The notes under the pieces were generated by a model. The model saw only the letters and a program-made list of their open reading frames with translations. It searched no databases and had not been told where the DNA came from. A DNA stretch of 8,052 nucleotides from assembly GCA_025997195.1 (NCBI GenBank), contig BNUG01000076.1, positions 1 to 8,052 on the forward strand, in the 5' to 3' direction. Shown here one piece after another: positions 1 to 6,236 of this stretch (positions within the stretch are counted from its first letter, which is position 1; every line of letters begins with the position of its first letter). The position numbers were made by a program, and so were the translations under genes. The DNA comes from Clostridia bacterium. Its GTDB lineage: Bacteria; Bacillota; Clostridia; Peptostreptococcales; Anaerovoracaceae.

Positions 1-190
1 ACTGTTTATCGGCAACACCTTCTACGTGGTCGGCCCCAATCAAACGGGCGCCTATGACATGGAGGCAGGGTTTGCAGAGAAACAAATTTTGGTGGTTGAC
101 GTAAACGCGAATTCTGTAGACAAGTACGGTTACTATCCGCCGGGTATCATCATGCCGCTCGCCACACCGGATCTCGCGATAGAAGAGTAA
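1..190 (+). CDS. C-terminal fragment of an unrecognised protein (5' end outside window)
   Basis: An open frame enters from the left edge (codons in register with base 2) and ends at TAA 188-190, giving about 62 residues. The readable tail starts LFIGNTFYVVGPNQTGAYDM, continues through a KYGYYPPGIIMPLATPD stretch, and ends in the acidic residues IEE. It looks like a folded, mixed beta-rich domain with Gly, Pro and aromatic residues. There is no membrane segment and no Cys or His cluster. Codon use resembles the neighbouring genes, and the frame is open to the edge, so I take it as a real gene end. I do not recognise the family and assign no function. It converges on cheR with 17 bp between the two stop codons, so it is not part of the cheA-cheR transcript. 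Confidence 0.6.
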   Translation, partial: LFIGNTFYVVGPNQTGAYDMEAGFAEKQILVVDVNANSVDKYGYYPPGIIMPLATPDLAIEE

Positions 191-192
191 TA

Positions 193-216
193 CCGCTTAA
201 TGCTTCCTTAAAGCGG
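193..216. terminator. weak hairpin between convergent gene ends, possible bidirectional terminator
   Basis: CCGCTT (193-198) pairs with AAGCGG (211-216), and the stem can extend by two A-T pairs with one bulged A. It spans the 17-bp gap between the left-edge gene and cheR and overlaps the last cheR codons. Neither strand has a good T-run after the stem, so it is not a convincing intrinsic terminator. Position between convergent genes is the main argument. Confidence 0.25.
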
Positions 217-1026
217 CCTCCTGTAGATTGAGGGTTTGATGTACTGAAAGCGGTGTTCAAACGTCGTTAGGGATTCGCTGTGTCCGATGAATAGGTAGCC
301 TCCCGGAATCAGGGCGTCATAAAACTGACTCACGAGTTCGACTTTGGTATCCGTATCGAAATAAATCATCACATTGCGGCAAAAGATCGTGTGATATGGC
401 GTCTTCGGGGCGAACGACTCCAGCAGATTGATCTTGCGGAACGCTACGTTTTTTCGCAGCTGTGCGCTTACTTGGTAGCGATTTGCGCCGATCGGGACAA
501 AGTATTTCTGAATACGTTCCTTGGACATCGCGGTTAGGTTTTCCTCGGTATATATCCCTTCGGCGGCATCTGCGAGGACTTTTTCCGAAAGATCGGAAGC
601 GAGAATCACAGAGTCATAGCGATGCAAGGGGCCGCGCAGTGCAAGGTAGTCCAGCAGATAAATTGAAAGCCCATAGGGTTCTTCGCCCGTAGAACAGCCC
701 GCGCACCAAACCCTCAGGTCGCGGTTACCCGGGAGACTCTCGATCCACGGCATGATTTCGCCGATAAAATAGTCAAAATGATCGCTTTCCCTAAGGAAAT
801 AGGTGTGATTCGTTGTGAGGCGGTTGATCATATCTGTCATTTCGCGGCCCGTCGGATCCTGCCGCACGAAGTCAAAATATTTCCCGTAAGATGTAAATCC
901 GCGCGCGGCAATCAAAAACCCGAGCCGCCCCTCGACGAGCGCGCTTTTTTTCTCTAGGTTGACGCCGTAATTCTCCTTGACGTAGCTGGAGATCTCGGCA
1001 AGTTCTTGTTCCGTGAGTGTTGGCAT
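208..1026 (-). CDS. cheR: chemotaxis protein methyltransferase CheR
   Basis: S-adenosylmethionine-dependent methyltransferase that methylates glutamates on the cytoplasmic part of chemoreceptors, opposing CheB during adaptation. The 272-residue length is typical. An N-terminal helical domain (about 1-75) leads into the family signature TTNHTYFLRE (about 71-80). The SAM-binding motif WCAGCSTGEEPYG (about 107-119) opens the Rossmann-like catalytic domain, followed by the conserved IFCRNVMIYFD and GGYLFIGHSESL segments near the C-terminus. The start is ATG at 1026; only a poor Shine-Dalgarno (AGG) precedes it. The gene lies 17 nt downstream of the cheA stop on the same strand, so it is probably translated from the cheA transcript. 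Whether it needs a receptor C-terminal pentapeptide cannot be decided from this sequence. Identification is secure from the motifs and context. Confidence 0.97.
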   Translation of the reverse strand: MPTLTEQELAEISSYVKENYGVNLEKKSALVEGRLGFLIAARGFTSYGKYFDFVRQDPTGREMTDMINRLTTNHTYFLRESDHFDYFIGEIMPWIESLPGNRDLRVWCAGCSTGEEPYGLSIYLLDYLALRGPLHRYDSVILASDLSEKVLADAAEGIYTEENLTAMSKERIQKYFVPIGANRYQVSAQLRKNVAFRKINLLESFAPKTPYHTIFCRNVMIYFDTDTKVELVSQFYDALIPGGYLFIGHSESLTTFEHRFQYIKPSIYRRPL

Positions 1027-1043
1027 CGAAGAACCGGCCTACT

Positions 1044-3710
1044 CTACTCGACGAGCTCCTGCACGTTGACGATCAGGCTGATATTGCCGTTGCCCATGAT
1101 CGTGCATCCGGAGATGCCCGACCGCTTGATGCCAAAACGTGCGAGGAAGGTCGGTAAGGGCTTCCCAACGACCTGGAATTTGCCGACGATATTGTCCGCC
1201 AGCAGACAAGCGCTCCTGTCGCCGGCTTCGGCGAGTACGAGGATGCCGTCCTGGATATCGGTGACCGCGTCCTGATTTCCGAATAGGTCGTAAAGCCGAA
1301 TGACCGGATAAGCGACGCCGCGCAGCATGATCATTTCGTTGCCCATTGGATCCGTGATCACCTGCCCTGCGTCGGTCTTGAAAGACTCGCGGATATTGTT
1401 GATCGGGATTGAGTAGATGTCACTGCCGATCGATATCTCAATGCAAGAGATGATCGCGAGCGTCAGCGGGATCTTCATAATAACATTGGTACCCTGACCG
1501 GGTTTGCTCTCGATGATGACAGATCCGCCGATCTTTTCGATATTGCTTTTGACAACGTCAAGCCCCACGCCGCGCCCCGAGTATTCCGAAACACTCTCTC
1601 GTGTCGAGAAGCCGGGTGCCATCAGCAGATTAAAGATCTCCTTGTCGTTGTAATCGTTTTCCGGTTTGCGTAATAGTCCGTTCGCGCGTGCTTTTGCAAG
1701 AATAACGCTTTTGTCCAGCCCCTTGCCGTCATCGCTCACACTGATGAGGACGTCGCCGCCGCTGTTTTGCGCGGAGAGAATGATGTGCCCCATAGGGTTT
1801 TTCCCCGCCGCCCGTCGTTCTTCGGGGGTTTCGATCGCATGATCCATCGCGTTGCGCACCAAGTGCATGATGGGGTCGGAGAGGGCGTCCAGGATGGTCT
1901 TGTCGACTTCGGTCGCTTCGCCGACGAGAATCAAGTCCGCTTCTTTGCTGAGGGACTTGCTCATGTCGCGCACGATGCGGCGCATCCGCTGGAAGACCAT
2001 GGAGACGGGCAGCATGCGGATGGACATGACGGTATCCTGCAATTCGTCTGTCAGCTTGTCCAGTTGACGGGCCGCCTTGCGGAAATTTGCAAATTCGGTT
2101 CCTTCGAGATCCGGATTTTCCGTTACGATGGATTCGTTGATCACGATCTCCCCGACGAGATCGAGTAGAGCGTCTAATTTTTTCAGTTCGACACTGATGA
2201 TGCTTTGGGCGCCATGAGATGGGCTTTGGCCCTGTGCACCTGCCAGCGGTATTGATCCGGGGGGCGGCGTTTGCGTAACAGCGGGCGTCGGTACCGGAGT
2301 TGGCGTCGGTGCTTGTGCTGGTGCAGGTGCAGTAGGTGTAGGTGAGGGTACAGGTACAGACTGAGGCTGTACAGACTGAGGCTGTACAGACTGAGGCGGC
2401 ACCGGCGGGACGGCTGCATAGGCAGGTTGTGGAGCAACGTCATAATGCATGTGGAACCCGGTTTGCCCGCCTTGTATCGTCGCCGGTTGTGGTATTGGAG
2501 CAGGTTGCGGCCGCGGCACCGGCCCTGCGGCTTGAGCGGGCTGAGGCGCAGGTGCGGCGGGTGCCGTGGGTTCCGGCTGCTTTGCGATAGGCTCAGGCCG
2601 TGGCGTGGGTTTCGGCATTTCCGGAACCTTCCTTCCCCCGCCCGAAGGATCGTCCGGCATCTTGCGCACGAAGGAAACAGTCTCGACAGAGAGCGTTCCT
2701 TTCGCAAGCGCTTCGATCTGTTCACGGAACATCATCGTCGTGAAGCTCACATAGAAACCACGCTCGATGATCTGGTTGGCAGCGTCGGGGTTGCTTTCAA
2801 GGTTAGACGGCACGGTACGGTTGACCGTGCCTTTTTCGCTCAATTTATTGACAAGCATAAAGGCACGGATGCCTTCCATCTTGGATCCTTCGTTGAAATG
2901 AATATGAAGGTAATACGTAGCGGGCTCAGCGAGCCCCCCGCCTCCGCTCACGGCACGCTGTGTGACCGCAGGCAGATCCGGTTCGATCGGCGGCATATTC
3001 GGCACCGAAGTTCCGGGCTCGAGTCCGAGGATGCGGCCGCCTTCCGGCGCGACCGGCATGGAAATCGCAACGGTTTCCGGAGACACAGGTTCGGGAACAG
3101 GCGTCGGTTCCGGCGCAGGCGATCGAACAGGTTCCGGTATTGGCGCAGGCACAGGGGGCGGTTCCGGAATCGGCTCCGGCCTGGAAAGTCCGATAGATTC
3201 GGGCTGAGAAACGGGCTTCGGTGCGGCGGGCTGGATATCCTGCGCACCGGCCACACTGCCGAGCATGCGTCCCAGATCGGCTTTTTCCTGCTTCGGCGCG
3301 TCAGCCTGCATCTTCTCTTTCAGCGCTCTCACAACATCCGTCAGAACCGCCACATCGGTTTGCAGTTCCGCACCGTCCTGTACTTTCGCCACTTCCGCTT
3401 TGAGGAAATCCGAGACGGCCAGTACGATGTCGACAAGTTCGCCCCAATAATCAAGATTGAGTCCCGCGCTGCGGATGACGGCAAAGAGATCCTCCGTCTT
3501 GTGCGCAACTTCGGAAATGCTCGTATACGCCATCATGGCGGAACTGCCCTTGATTGTATGCATGATGCGGAATATCTCGTTGATATTCGCTGTCGTCAGT
3601 TCACGCGAGGCTTCCGCCGTCAGCATGATATCGTCAAGCGAGTCGAGCAAAGAGGTAGCTTCGTATAGATATAGTTCGAGTAGCGAATCGTTATTGAAAT
3701 CGTCAGCCAA
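1044..3710 (-). CDS. cheA: chemotaxis histidine kinase CheA (long form with two Pro-rich linkers)
   Basis: Receptor-coupled histidine kinase that autophosphorylates and passes phosphate to CheY and CheB. Domains in order: P1/Hpt, about 1-110, phosphoacceptor His51 in IMHTIKGSS; Pro/Glu-rich linker, about 160-250; P2 response-regulator-binding domain, about 264-352, flanked by SGGGG (255-259) and SGGGR (356-360) hinges; second Pro/Gln/Ala-rich linker, about 355-500; P3 dimerisation, about 503-570; P4 ATPase with N-box HLVRNAMDHAIE (616-627), G1 DDGKG (660-664), F-box APGFSTRE (698-705) and G2 GRGVGLDVV (712-720); P5 CheW-like domain to residue 888. Escherichia coli and Thermotoga CheA are about 650-670 aa; the linkers account for the excess. 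The start is TTG (3708-3710) with GGAGG 11 nt upstream. There is no in-frame ATG before an upstream TGA, and the first internal ATG (Met29) would cut into the Hpt domain. First gene of cheA-cheR, divergent from cheY. Confidence 0.98.
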   Translation of the reverse strand: MADDFNNDSLLELYLYEATSLLDSLDDIMLTAEASRELTTANINEIFRIMHTIKGSSAMMAYTSISEVAHKTEDLFAVIRSAGLNLDYWGELVDIVLAVSDFLKAEVAKVQDGAELQTDVAVLTDVVRALKEKMQADAPKQEKADLGRMLGSVAGAQDIQPAAPKPVSQPESIGLSRPEPIPEPPPVPAPIPEPVRSPAPEPTPVPEPVSPETVAISMPVAPEGGRILGLEPGTSVPNMPPIEPDLPAVTQRAVSGGGGLAEPATYYLHIHFNEGSKMEGIRAFMLVNKLSEKGTVNRTVPSNLESNPDAANQIIERGFYVSFTTMMFREQIEALAKGTLSVETVSFVRKMPDDPSGGGRKVPEMPKPTPRPEPIAKQPEPTAPAAPAPQPAQAAGPVPRPQPAPIPQPATIQGGQTGFHMHYDVAPQPAYAAVPPVPPQSVQPQSVQPQSVPVPSPTPTAPAPAQAPTPTPVPTPAVTQTPPPGSIPLAGAQGQSPSHGAQSIISVELKKLDALLDLVGEIVINESIVTENPDLEGTEFANFRKAARQLDKLTDELQDTVMSIRMLPVSMVFQRMRRIVRDMSKSLSKEADLILVGEATEVDKTILDALSDPIMHLVRNAMDHAIETPEERRAAGKNPMGHIILSAQNSGGDVLISVSDDGKGLDKSVILAKARANGLLRKPENDYNDKEIFNLLMAPGFSTRESVSEYSGRGVGLDVVKSNIEKIGGSVIIESKPGQGTNVIMKIPLTLAIISCIEISIGSDIYSIPINNIRESFKTDAGQVITDPMGNEMIMLRGVAYPVIRLYDLFGNQDAVTDIQDGILVLAEAGDRSACLLADNIVGKFQVVGKPLPTFLARFGIKRSGISGCTIMGNGNISLIVNVQELVE
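2354..2397. repeat. 15-bp in-frame tandem repeat inside cheA (about three copies)
   Basis: The unit GTACAGACTGAGGCT occurs at 2354-2368 and 2369-2383. A third copy at 2384-2398 differs only in its last base. On the coding strand it encodes repeated Gln-Pro-Gln-Ser-Val, at CheA residues about 440-452, within the second Pro-rich linker. Because the unit is a multiple of three, gain or loss of copies would change linker length without breaking the frame. Confidence 0.9.
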
Positions 3711-3720
3711 TCCTATGTGT

Positions 3721-3727
3721 TCCTCCC
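3721..3727 (-). promoter_or_regulatory. ribosome binding site deciding the TTG start of cheA
   Basis: On the minus strand the bases read GGGAGGA, a strong Shine-Dalgarno match, with its GGAGG core ending 11 nt before TTG at 3710. It is the only good ribosome-binding signal upstream of the Hpt domain, and an in-frame TGA lies further upstream with no ATG between. This supports initiation at the TTG. Confidence 0.7.
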
Positions 3728-3754
3728 GCGCCGAATTAAATTTTGTTTGCCGTC

Positions 3755-3783
3755 AGTATATCACAATAAGCGCGCGGCGAAAA
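3755..3783 (-). promoter_or_regulatory. predicted promoter for cheA-cheR (extended -10)
   Basis: On the minus strand TGATATACT (3763 down to 3755) forms an extended -10 element: TG, one base, then TATACT, five of six matches to TATAAT. With a 17-bp spacer the -35 position reads TTTTCG (3783-3778), a poor match, as is common when the -10 is extended. Transcription would start near 3748 and leave a leader of about 38 nt before the TTG codon. This is a pattern match only. The 24-bp tandem repeat starts directly upstream of the -35 position. Confidence 0.5.
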
Positions 3784-3785
3784 TC

Positions 3786-3833
3786 TGACGCGCGAAAGAA
3801 AAATTGCAATGACGCGCGAAAGAAAAATTGCAA
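3786..3833. repeat. perfect 24-bp tandem direct repeat in the cheA/cheY divergent promoter region
   Basis: Two identical, abutting 24-bp copies lie at 3786-3809 and 3810-3833. Each begins TGACGCGCGAAAG and ends AATTGCAA. ATTGCAAT is self-complementary in both copies (3803-3810 and 3827-3834), extending to AATTGCAATT (3826-3835) in the second. The ATTGCA core recurs at 3851-3856, again 24 bp on, where it overlaps the cheY -35 hexamer. The repeats lie between the -35 regions of the two divergent promoters, the expected place for a shared operator. No binding protein can be named. Confidence 0.9.
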
Positions 3834-3851
3834 TTGAGGCAATACGCTTGA

Positions 3852-3880
3852 TTGCACATTTATTTGTCACCATGTATAAT
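3852..3880 (+). promoter_or_regulatory. predicted promoter of the cheY-comFB-cheC-cheD-cheW-cheB operon
   Basis: A perfect TATAAT at 3875-3880 is preceded, 17 bp away, by TTGCAC at 3852-3857, which matches the TTG of a vegetative -35 box. The start point would be near 3887, leaving a leader of about 46 nt before the cheY ATG. The -35 box coincides with the third ATTGCA element of the intergenic repeat series. A palindrome AAGTACTT (3891-3898) lies in the leader just after the predicted start. Confidence 0.65.
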
Positions 3881-3932
3881 AAATCATTCAAAGTACTTCA
3901 AACAATACGATTGGGTAAAGGGGAGAATCATA

Positions 3933-4292
3933 ATGCCAAGGATCATGATAGTCGATGACGCAGCCTTCATGCGGATGATGATCAAGGAAAATCTGAAGAA
4001 AGAAGGCTTTTCCGATTTCGTGGAAGCCGGGAACGGAGAGGAGGCTGTGACGCTGTATCAAGAGACGTCTCCGGATTTGACCTTGCTCGATATCACGATG
4101 CCCATTAAAGACGGGCTGGCCGCTTTGCAGGAGATCCGGGAACTGGATCCGGGCGCGAAGGTGGTCATGTGCTCGGCCATGGGACAGGAAAATATGGTGA
4201 TCGAAGCTGTGAAACTCGGAGCGCTTGATTTTATTGTCAAGCCGTTCAAACCGGAGCGTCTGCTCCAGACTGTCAAAAATGTGATCGACTGA
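3933..4292 (+). CDS. cheY: chemotaxis response regulator CheY
   Basis: Single-domain receiver of 119 aa that takes phosphate from CheA and carries the signal to the motor or other output. Visible active-site residues are the acidic pair Asp8-Asp9, phosphoacceptor Asp53 in LLDITMP, the Thr/Ser switch at Ser81 in CSAMGQ, the aromatic switch position at Phe100, and Lys103 in VKPF. There is no output domain. The start is ATG 3933, preceded by AAAGGGGAG with about 7 nt spacing. An in-frame ATG at 3852 would add 27 residues unlike any receiver domain and would fall inside the predicted promoter, so it is rejected. It is the first gene of the plus-strand operon, with its stop 16 nt before the next start. 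Confidence 0.96.
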   Translation: MPRIMIVDDAAFMRMMIKENLKKEGFSDFVEAGNGEEAVTLYQETSPDLTLLDITMPIKDGLAALQEIRELDPGAKVVMCSAMGQENMVIEAVKLGALDFIVKPFKPERLLQTVKNVID

Positions 4293-4308
4293 GGTCGGGG
4301 AGCAGACC

Positions 4309-4611
4309 ATGGGAACCAGTAAGGAAAGACCGGTCAATCTCGTCAAGTTGATTGCGGAAGATACGCTGCCATCGGTGATGAAAAAGATGGATATCGAGGA
4401 TACGCCGGAAAACAGGGAAGATGTGCTCGCGCTTGCGCTGAACAGTCTCCCGACGAAATATGTCACAAGCGGCGGGGGAAAACTCTACGCACAGCTGATC
4501 AATACTTACAAAATTCAATATGAAACAGACGTCATCCAAAGCTTGGTCAAGGCTTGCATAAAGGTGAAAAACAGGCCGCGCGGCAGCGCCGATTCGGGGG
4601 ATAAAAAGTGA
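4309..4611 (+). CDS. ComFB-family small protein within the che operon
   Basis: A 100-aa soluble protein that I recognise as the late-competence ComFB family. The core runs from NLVKLIAEDTLPSVMKKM (10-27) through EDVLALALNSLPTKYVTS (37-54) and the following GGGKLYAQL, then a C-terminal helix DVIQSLVKACIKVK (74-87) and a charged tail. Many ComFB proteins carry Cys residues just before the DVLALALN-like helix; here that stretch (about 28-37) is acidic and Cys-free. From memory, cyanobacterial ComFB-domain proteins have been reported to bind cyclic di-GMP; whether this one does is unknown. The start is ATG 4309 with GGGGAG 6 nt upstream. The stop overlaps the GTG start of cheC in a GTGA, so the two are probably coupled. 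Position between cheY and cheC suggests a role in motility or chemotaxis signalling, but this is inference. Confidence 0.85.
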   Translation: MGTSKERPVNLVKLIAEDTLPSVMKKMDIEDTPENREDVLALALNSLPTKYVTSGGGKLYAQLINTYKIQYETDVIQSLVKACIKVKNRPRGSADSGDKK

Positions 4612-5237
4612 TTCATACATACGGCGATTTAAAAGAAGATCATCTTGATATCCTTCGGGAAATCGGGAATATTGGAGCCGGCAATGCGGCGGCAAGCCTT
4701 TCGGTTTTGATCAACGAGGGCGTCAATATCGTGGTTCCTCAGGTACAGATCCTCGATTATGACGGTGTGATCCGCACGGTAGGTGATCCGGAAGAACTCG
4801 GCATTGCGATCCTGATCAATTATGTGGGCGACATTCGCGGTGTAGTACTCTTTCTGTTGAGTTATGAAGACGCCAACGGTATTGCTGACATCCTCACCTG
4901 TGGCTTCGGAGAAGAGGACGAAAAAGCAGGCGGCATGTCCGAGATGAAACTCTCCACGATCAAGGAGATCGGAAATATCCTCGGCTCGTCTTATCTGGGA
5001 TCGATCAGTTCGCTCACGGGGCTTGGCGTCAACATCTCCGTCCCCTATGTGGCCGTGGATATGGTGGGTGCCATTATGGGCGCGCCGATGTTTGAGTTTT
5101 CCATAGACAATAGCAAGATCATGCTTATCGAAGAGAGTTTCAAGACCGACACGAAGAGCCTCAAAAGCCATGTGATCCTTTTTGCGGACATCCCATCGCT
5201 GAACAAGATTTTGGACAAACTTGGACTGAACGAATGA
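4608..5237 (+). CDS. cheC: CheY-P phosphatase CheC
   Basis: Member of the CheC/CheX/FliY phosphatase family, which removes phosphate from CheY-P. In Bacillus and Thermotoga it also binds CheD and so ties adaptation to CheY-P level. The 209 residues hold two pseudo-symmetric halves, each with the catalytic signature [D/S]-x3-E-x2-N: Asp14/Glu18/Asn21 in DILREIGN and Ser116/Glu120/Asn123 in STIKEIGN. Both active sites therefore look complete. The start is GTG 4608, overlapping the previous stop (GTGA), with GGGGG about 7 nt upstream. The end overlaps the cheD start by 4 nt (ATGA), consistent with coordinated synthesis of the CheC-CheD pair. No flagellar-switch (FliN-like) C-terminal domain is present, so it is CheC and not FliY. 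Confidence 0.96.
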   Translation: MIHTYGDLKEDHLDILREIGNIGAGNAAASLSVLINEGVNIVVPQVQILDYDGVIRTVGDPEELGIAILINYVGDIRGVVLFLLSYEDANGIADILTCGFGEEDEKAGGMSEMKLSTIKEIGNILGSSYLGSISSLTGLGVNISVPYVAVDMVGAIMGAPMFEFSIDNSKIMLIEESFKTDTKSLKSHVILFADIPSLNKILDKLGLNE

Positions 5238-5725
5238 GCGAAAAGATCGCGGTCGGGATTTCGGATTACAAGGCCTCAAGTGCACCTGATACGCTGGTGA
5301 CGTATGCTTTGGGTTCCTGTGTCGGCATTTCCCTGTATGATCCGATCTCGCGCATTGGCGGGTTGTCGCACATCATGCTACCGACTAGTATGCTTGGGCG
5401 CAGCGAGGGAGACGACAACCGGATGAAATACGCTGACACCGCGATTGATGATATGCTGAGCCATATGGAATGTCTCGGTGCCGGGCGCAGCCGCATCAAA
5501 GCGAAGATCGTCGGCGGGGCCAATATGTTTGGAACGACGGACGGTTCTTTTATTGGTACGATTGGGGATCGGAATGTGGATGCGGTCCGGGAGGAACTCG
5601 TACGGCTGGGGATTCCGATTGTGGGAGAGGATGTCGGCGCAAACTATGGGCGTACAGTGCATTTTGATCTCGAAGACGGCCGGGTTGTGATCCAGTCCAT
5701 CGGGAAGGATGTAAAGGAGTTGTAA
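5234..5725 (+). CDS. cheD: chemoreceptor glutamine deamidase CheD
   Basis: Cysteine hydrolase that deamidates specific receptor glutamines to glutamate, creating methylation sites, and binds CheC. The 163-aa length is normal. Catalytic residues are Cys29 in ALGSCVGISLYD, His46 in GGLSHIMLP and Thr23 in LVTYALG, with the same spacing as the Cys27/His44/Thr21 triad recalled for Thermotoga CheD. The conserved KIVGGANMFG (91-100) and the later GEDVGANYGRTVHFD (131-145) also match the family. The ATG overlaps the cheC stop by 4 nt, so translation is probably coupled. The stop TAA is one base before the cheW ATG. Confidence 0.97.
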   Translation: MSEKIAVGISDYKASSAPDTLVTYALGSCVGISLYDPISRIGGLSHIMLPTSMLGRSEGDDNRMKYADTAIDDMLSHMECLGAGRSRIKAKIVGGANMFGTTDGSFIGTIGDRNVDAVREELVRLGIPIVGEDVGANYGRTVHFDLEDGRVVIQSIGKDVKEL

Positions 5726-5726
5726 A

Positions 5727-6236
5727 ATGACAGGTTATCTTGATGAGAAACAATACGAGGAAGAGGATACCCAAAAGGGGCGTTATTTGACATTCACTCT
5801 AGAAGACAATGTCTATGGTCTCCAGATCCGTTTCGTGACGGAGATCATCGGGATTCAAACGGCGACGAAAGTGCCGGAGACGCCCGACTATGTAAAGGGC
5901 ATCATCAATCTGCGCGGACGCATCATCCCTCTTATTGATGTACGCCTCAAGTTCGGTAAAGAAGAGATTGAATACAATGAGCGGACTTGTATCATTGTGA
6001 TTGACGTCGAATCGGTCGCGGTCGGCCTGATCGTCGACAAAGTAGATGATGTGCTGACCTTGGAAGACAACCAAATTGCTTCGCCGCCGCGCAGTGGGAT
6101 GGTCGGTTTTGAAAACCGCTACATCGAGGGGATCGGTACGGTAGGCGATATCGTGATATTGCTTTTAGATGCAGAAAAACTCCTGCGCGCGGAAGAAATG
6201 GAAATGATGGAGACAATAGCGTCCGATAATGCCTAA
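5727..6236 (+). CDS. cheW: chemotaxis coupling protein CheW
   Basis: Adaptor that joins receptors to CheA through its SH3-like folds at the receptor tip. The 169 residues begin with an acidic, Glu-rich N-terminal extension (about 1-18). The CheW domain follows, from RYLTFTLEDNVYGLQI to about residue 155, including the signature YVKGIINLRGRIIPLIDVRL (55-74) and VGLIVDKVDDVL (99-110). The C-terminal tail is Met/Glu-rich. There is no fused receiver domain, so it is CheW and not CheV. The start ATG 5727 has a strong AAAGGAG 7 nt upstream, which may boost this gene within the operon. The end overlaps cheB by 8 nt. Confidence 0.96.
   Translation: MTGYLDEKQYEEEDTQKGRYLTFTLEDNVYGLQIRFVTEIIGIQTATKVPETPDYVKGIINLRGRIIPLIDVRLKFGKEEIEYNERTCIIVIDVESVAVGLIVDKVDDVLTLEDNQIASPPRSGMVGFENRYIEGIGTVGDIVILLLDAEKLLRAEEMEMMETIASDNA

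Noticed and set aside
787..816. CheR signature reads TTNHT where other CheR proteins have a different residue at the fourth position
   Set aside because: That position varies in the family, and the rest of the motif and the SAM site are intact, so no loss of function is implied.
2427..3668. A 413-codon open frame on the plus strand opposite cheA
   Set aside because: It lies entirely antisense to well-defined CheA domains and linkers, and its product is Arg/Gly-rich low complexity with no family resemblance. Pro- and Ala-rich codons on the opposite strand produce such frames.
3786..3833. Two direct repeats considered as a minimal CRISPR array
   Set aside because: The copies abut with no spacer between them, and no cas gene is present.
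3888..3901. Palindrome AAGTACTT in the cheY leader as an operator
   Set aside because: An 8-bp perfect palindrome is expected often by chance. Only its position near the predicted start makes it suggestive, so it is noted under the promoter entry and not listed as a site.
3852..3932. An in-frame upstream ATG that would extend CheY by 27 residues
   Set aside because: The extension does not resemble a receiver domain, overlaps the predicted -35 and -10 boxes, and lacks a good ribosome site. ATG 3933 has a strong one at proper spacing.
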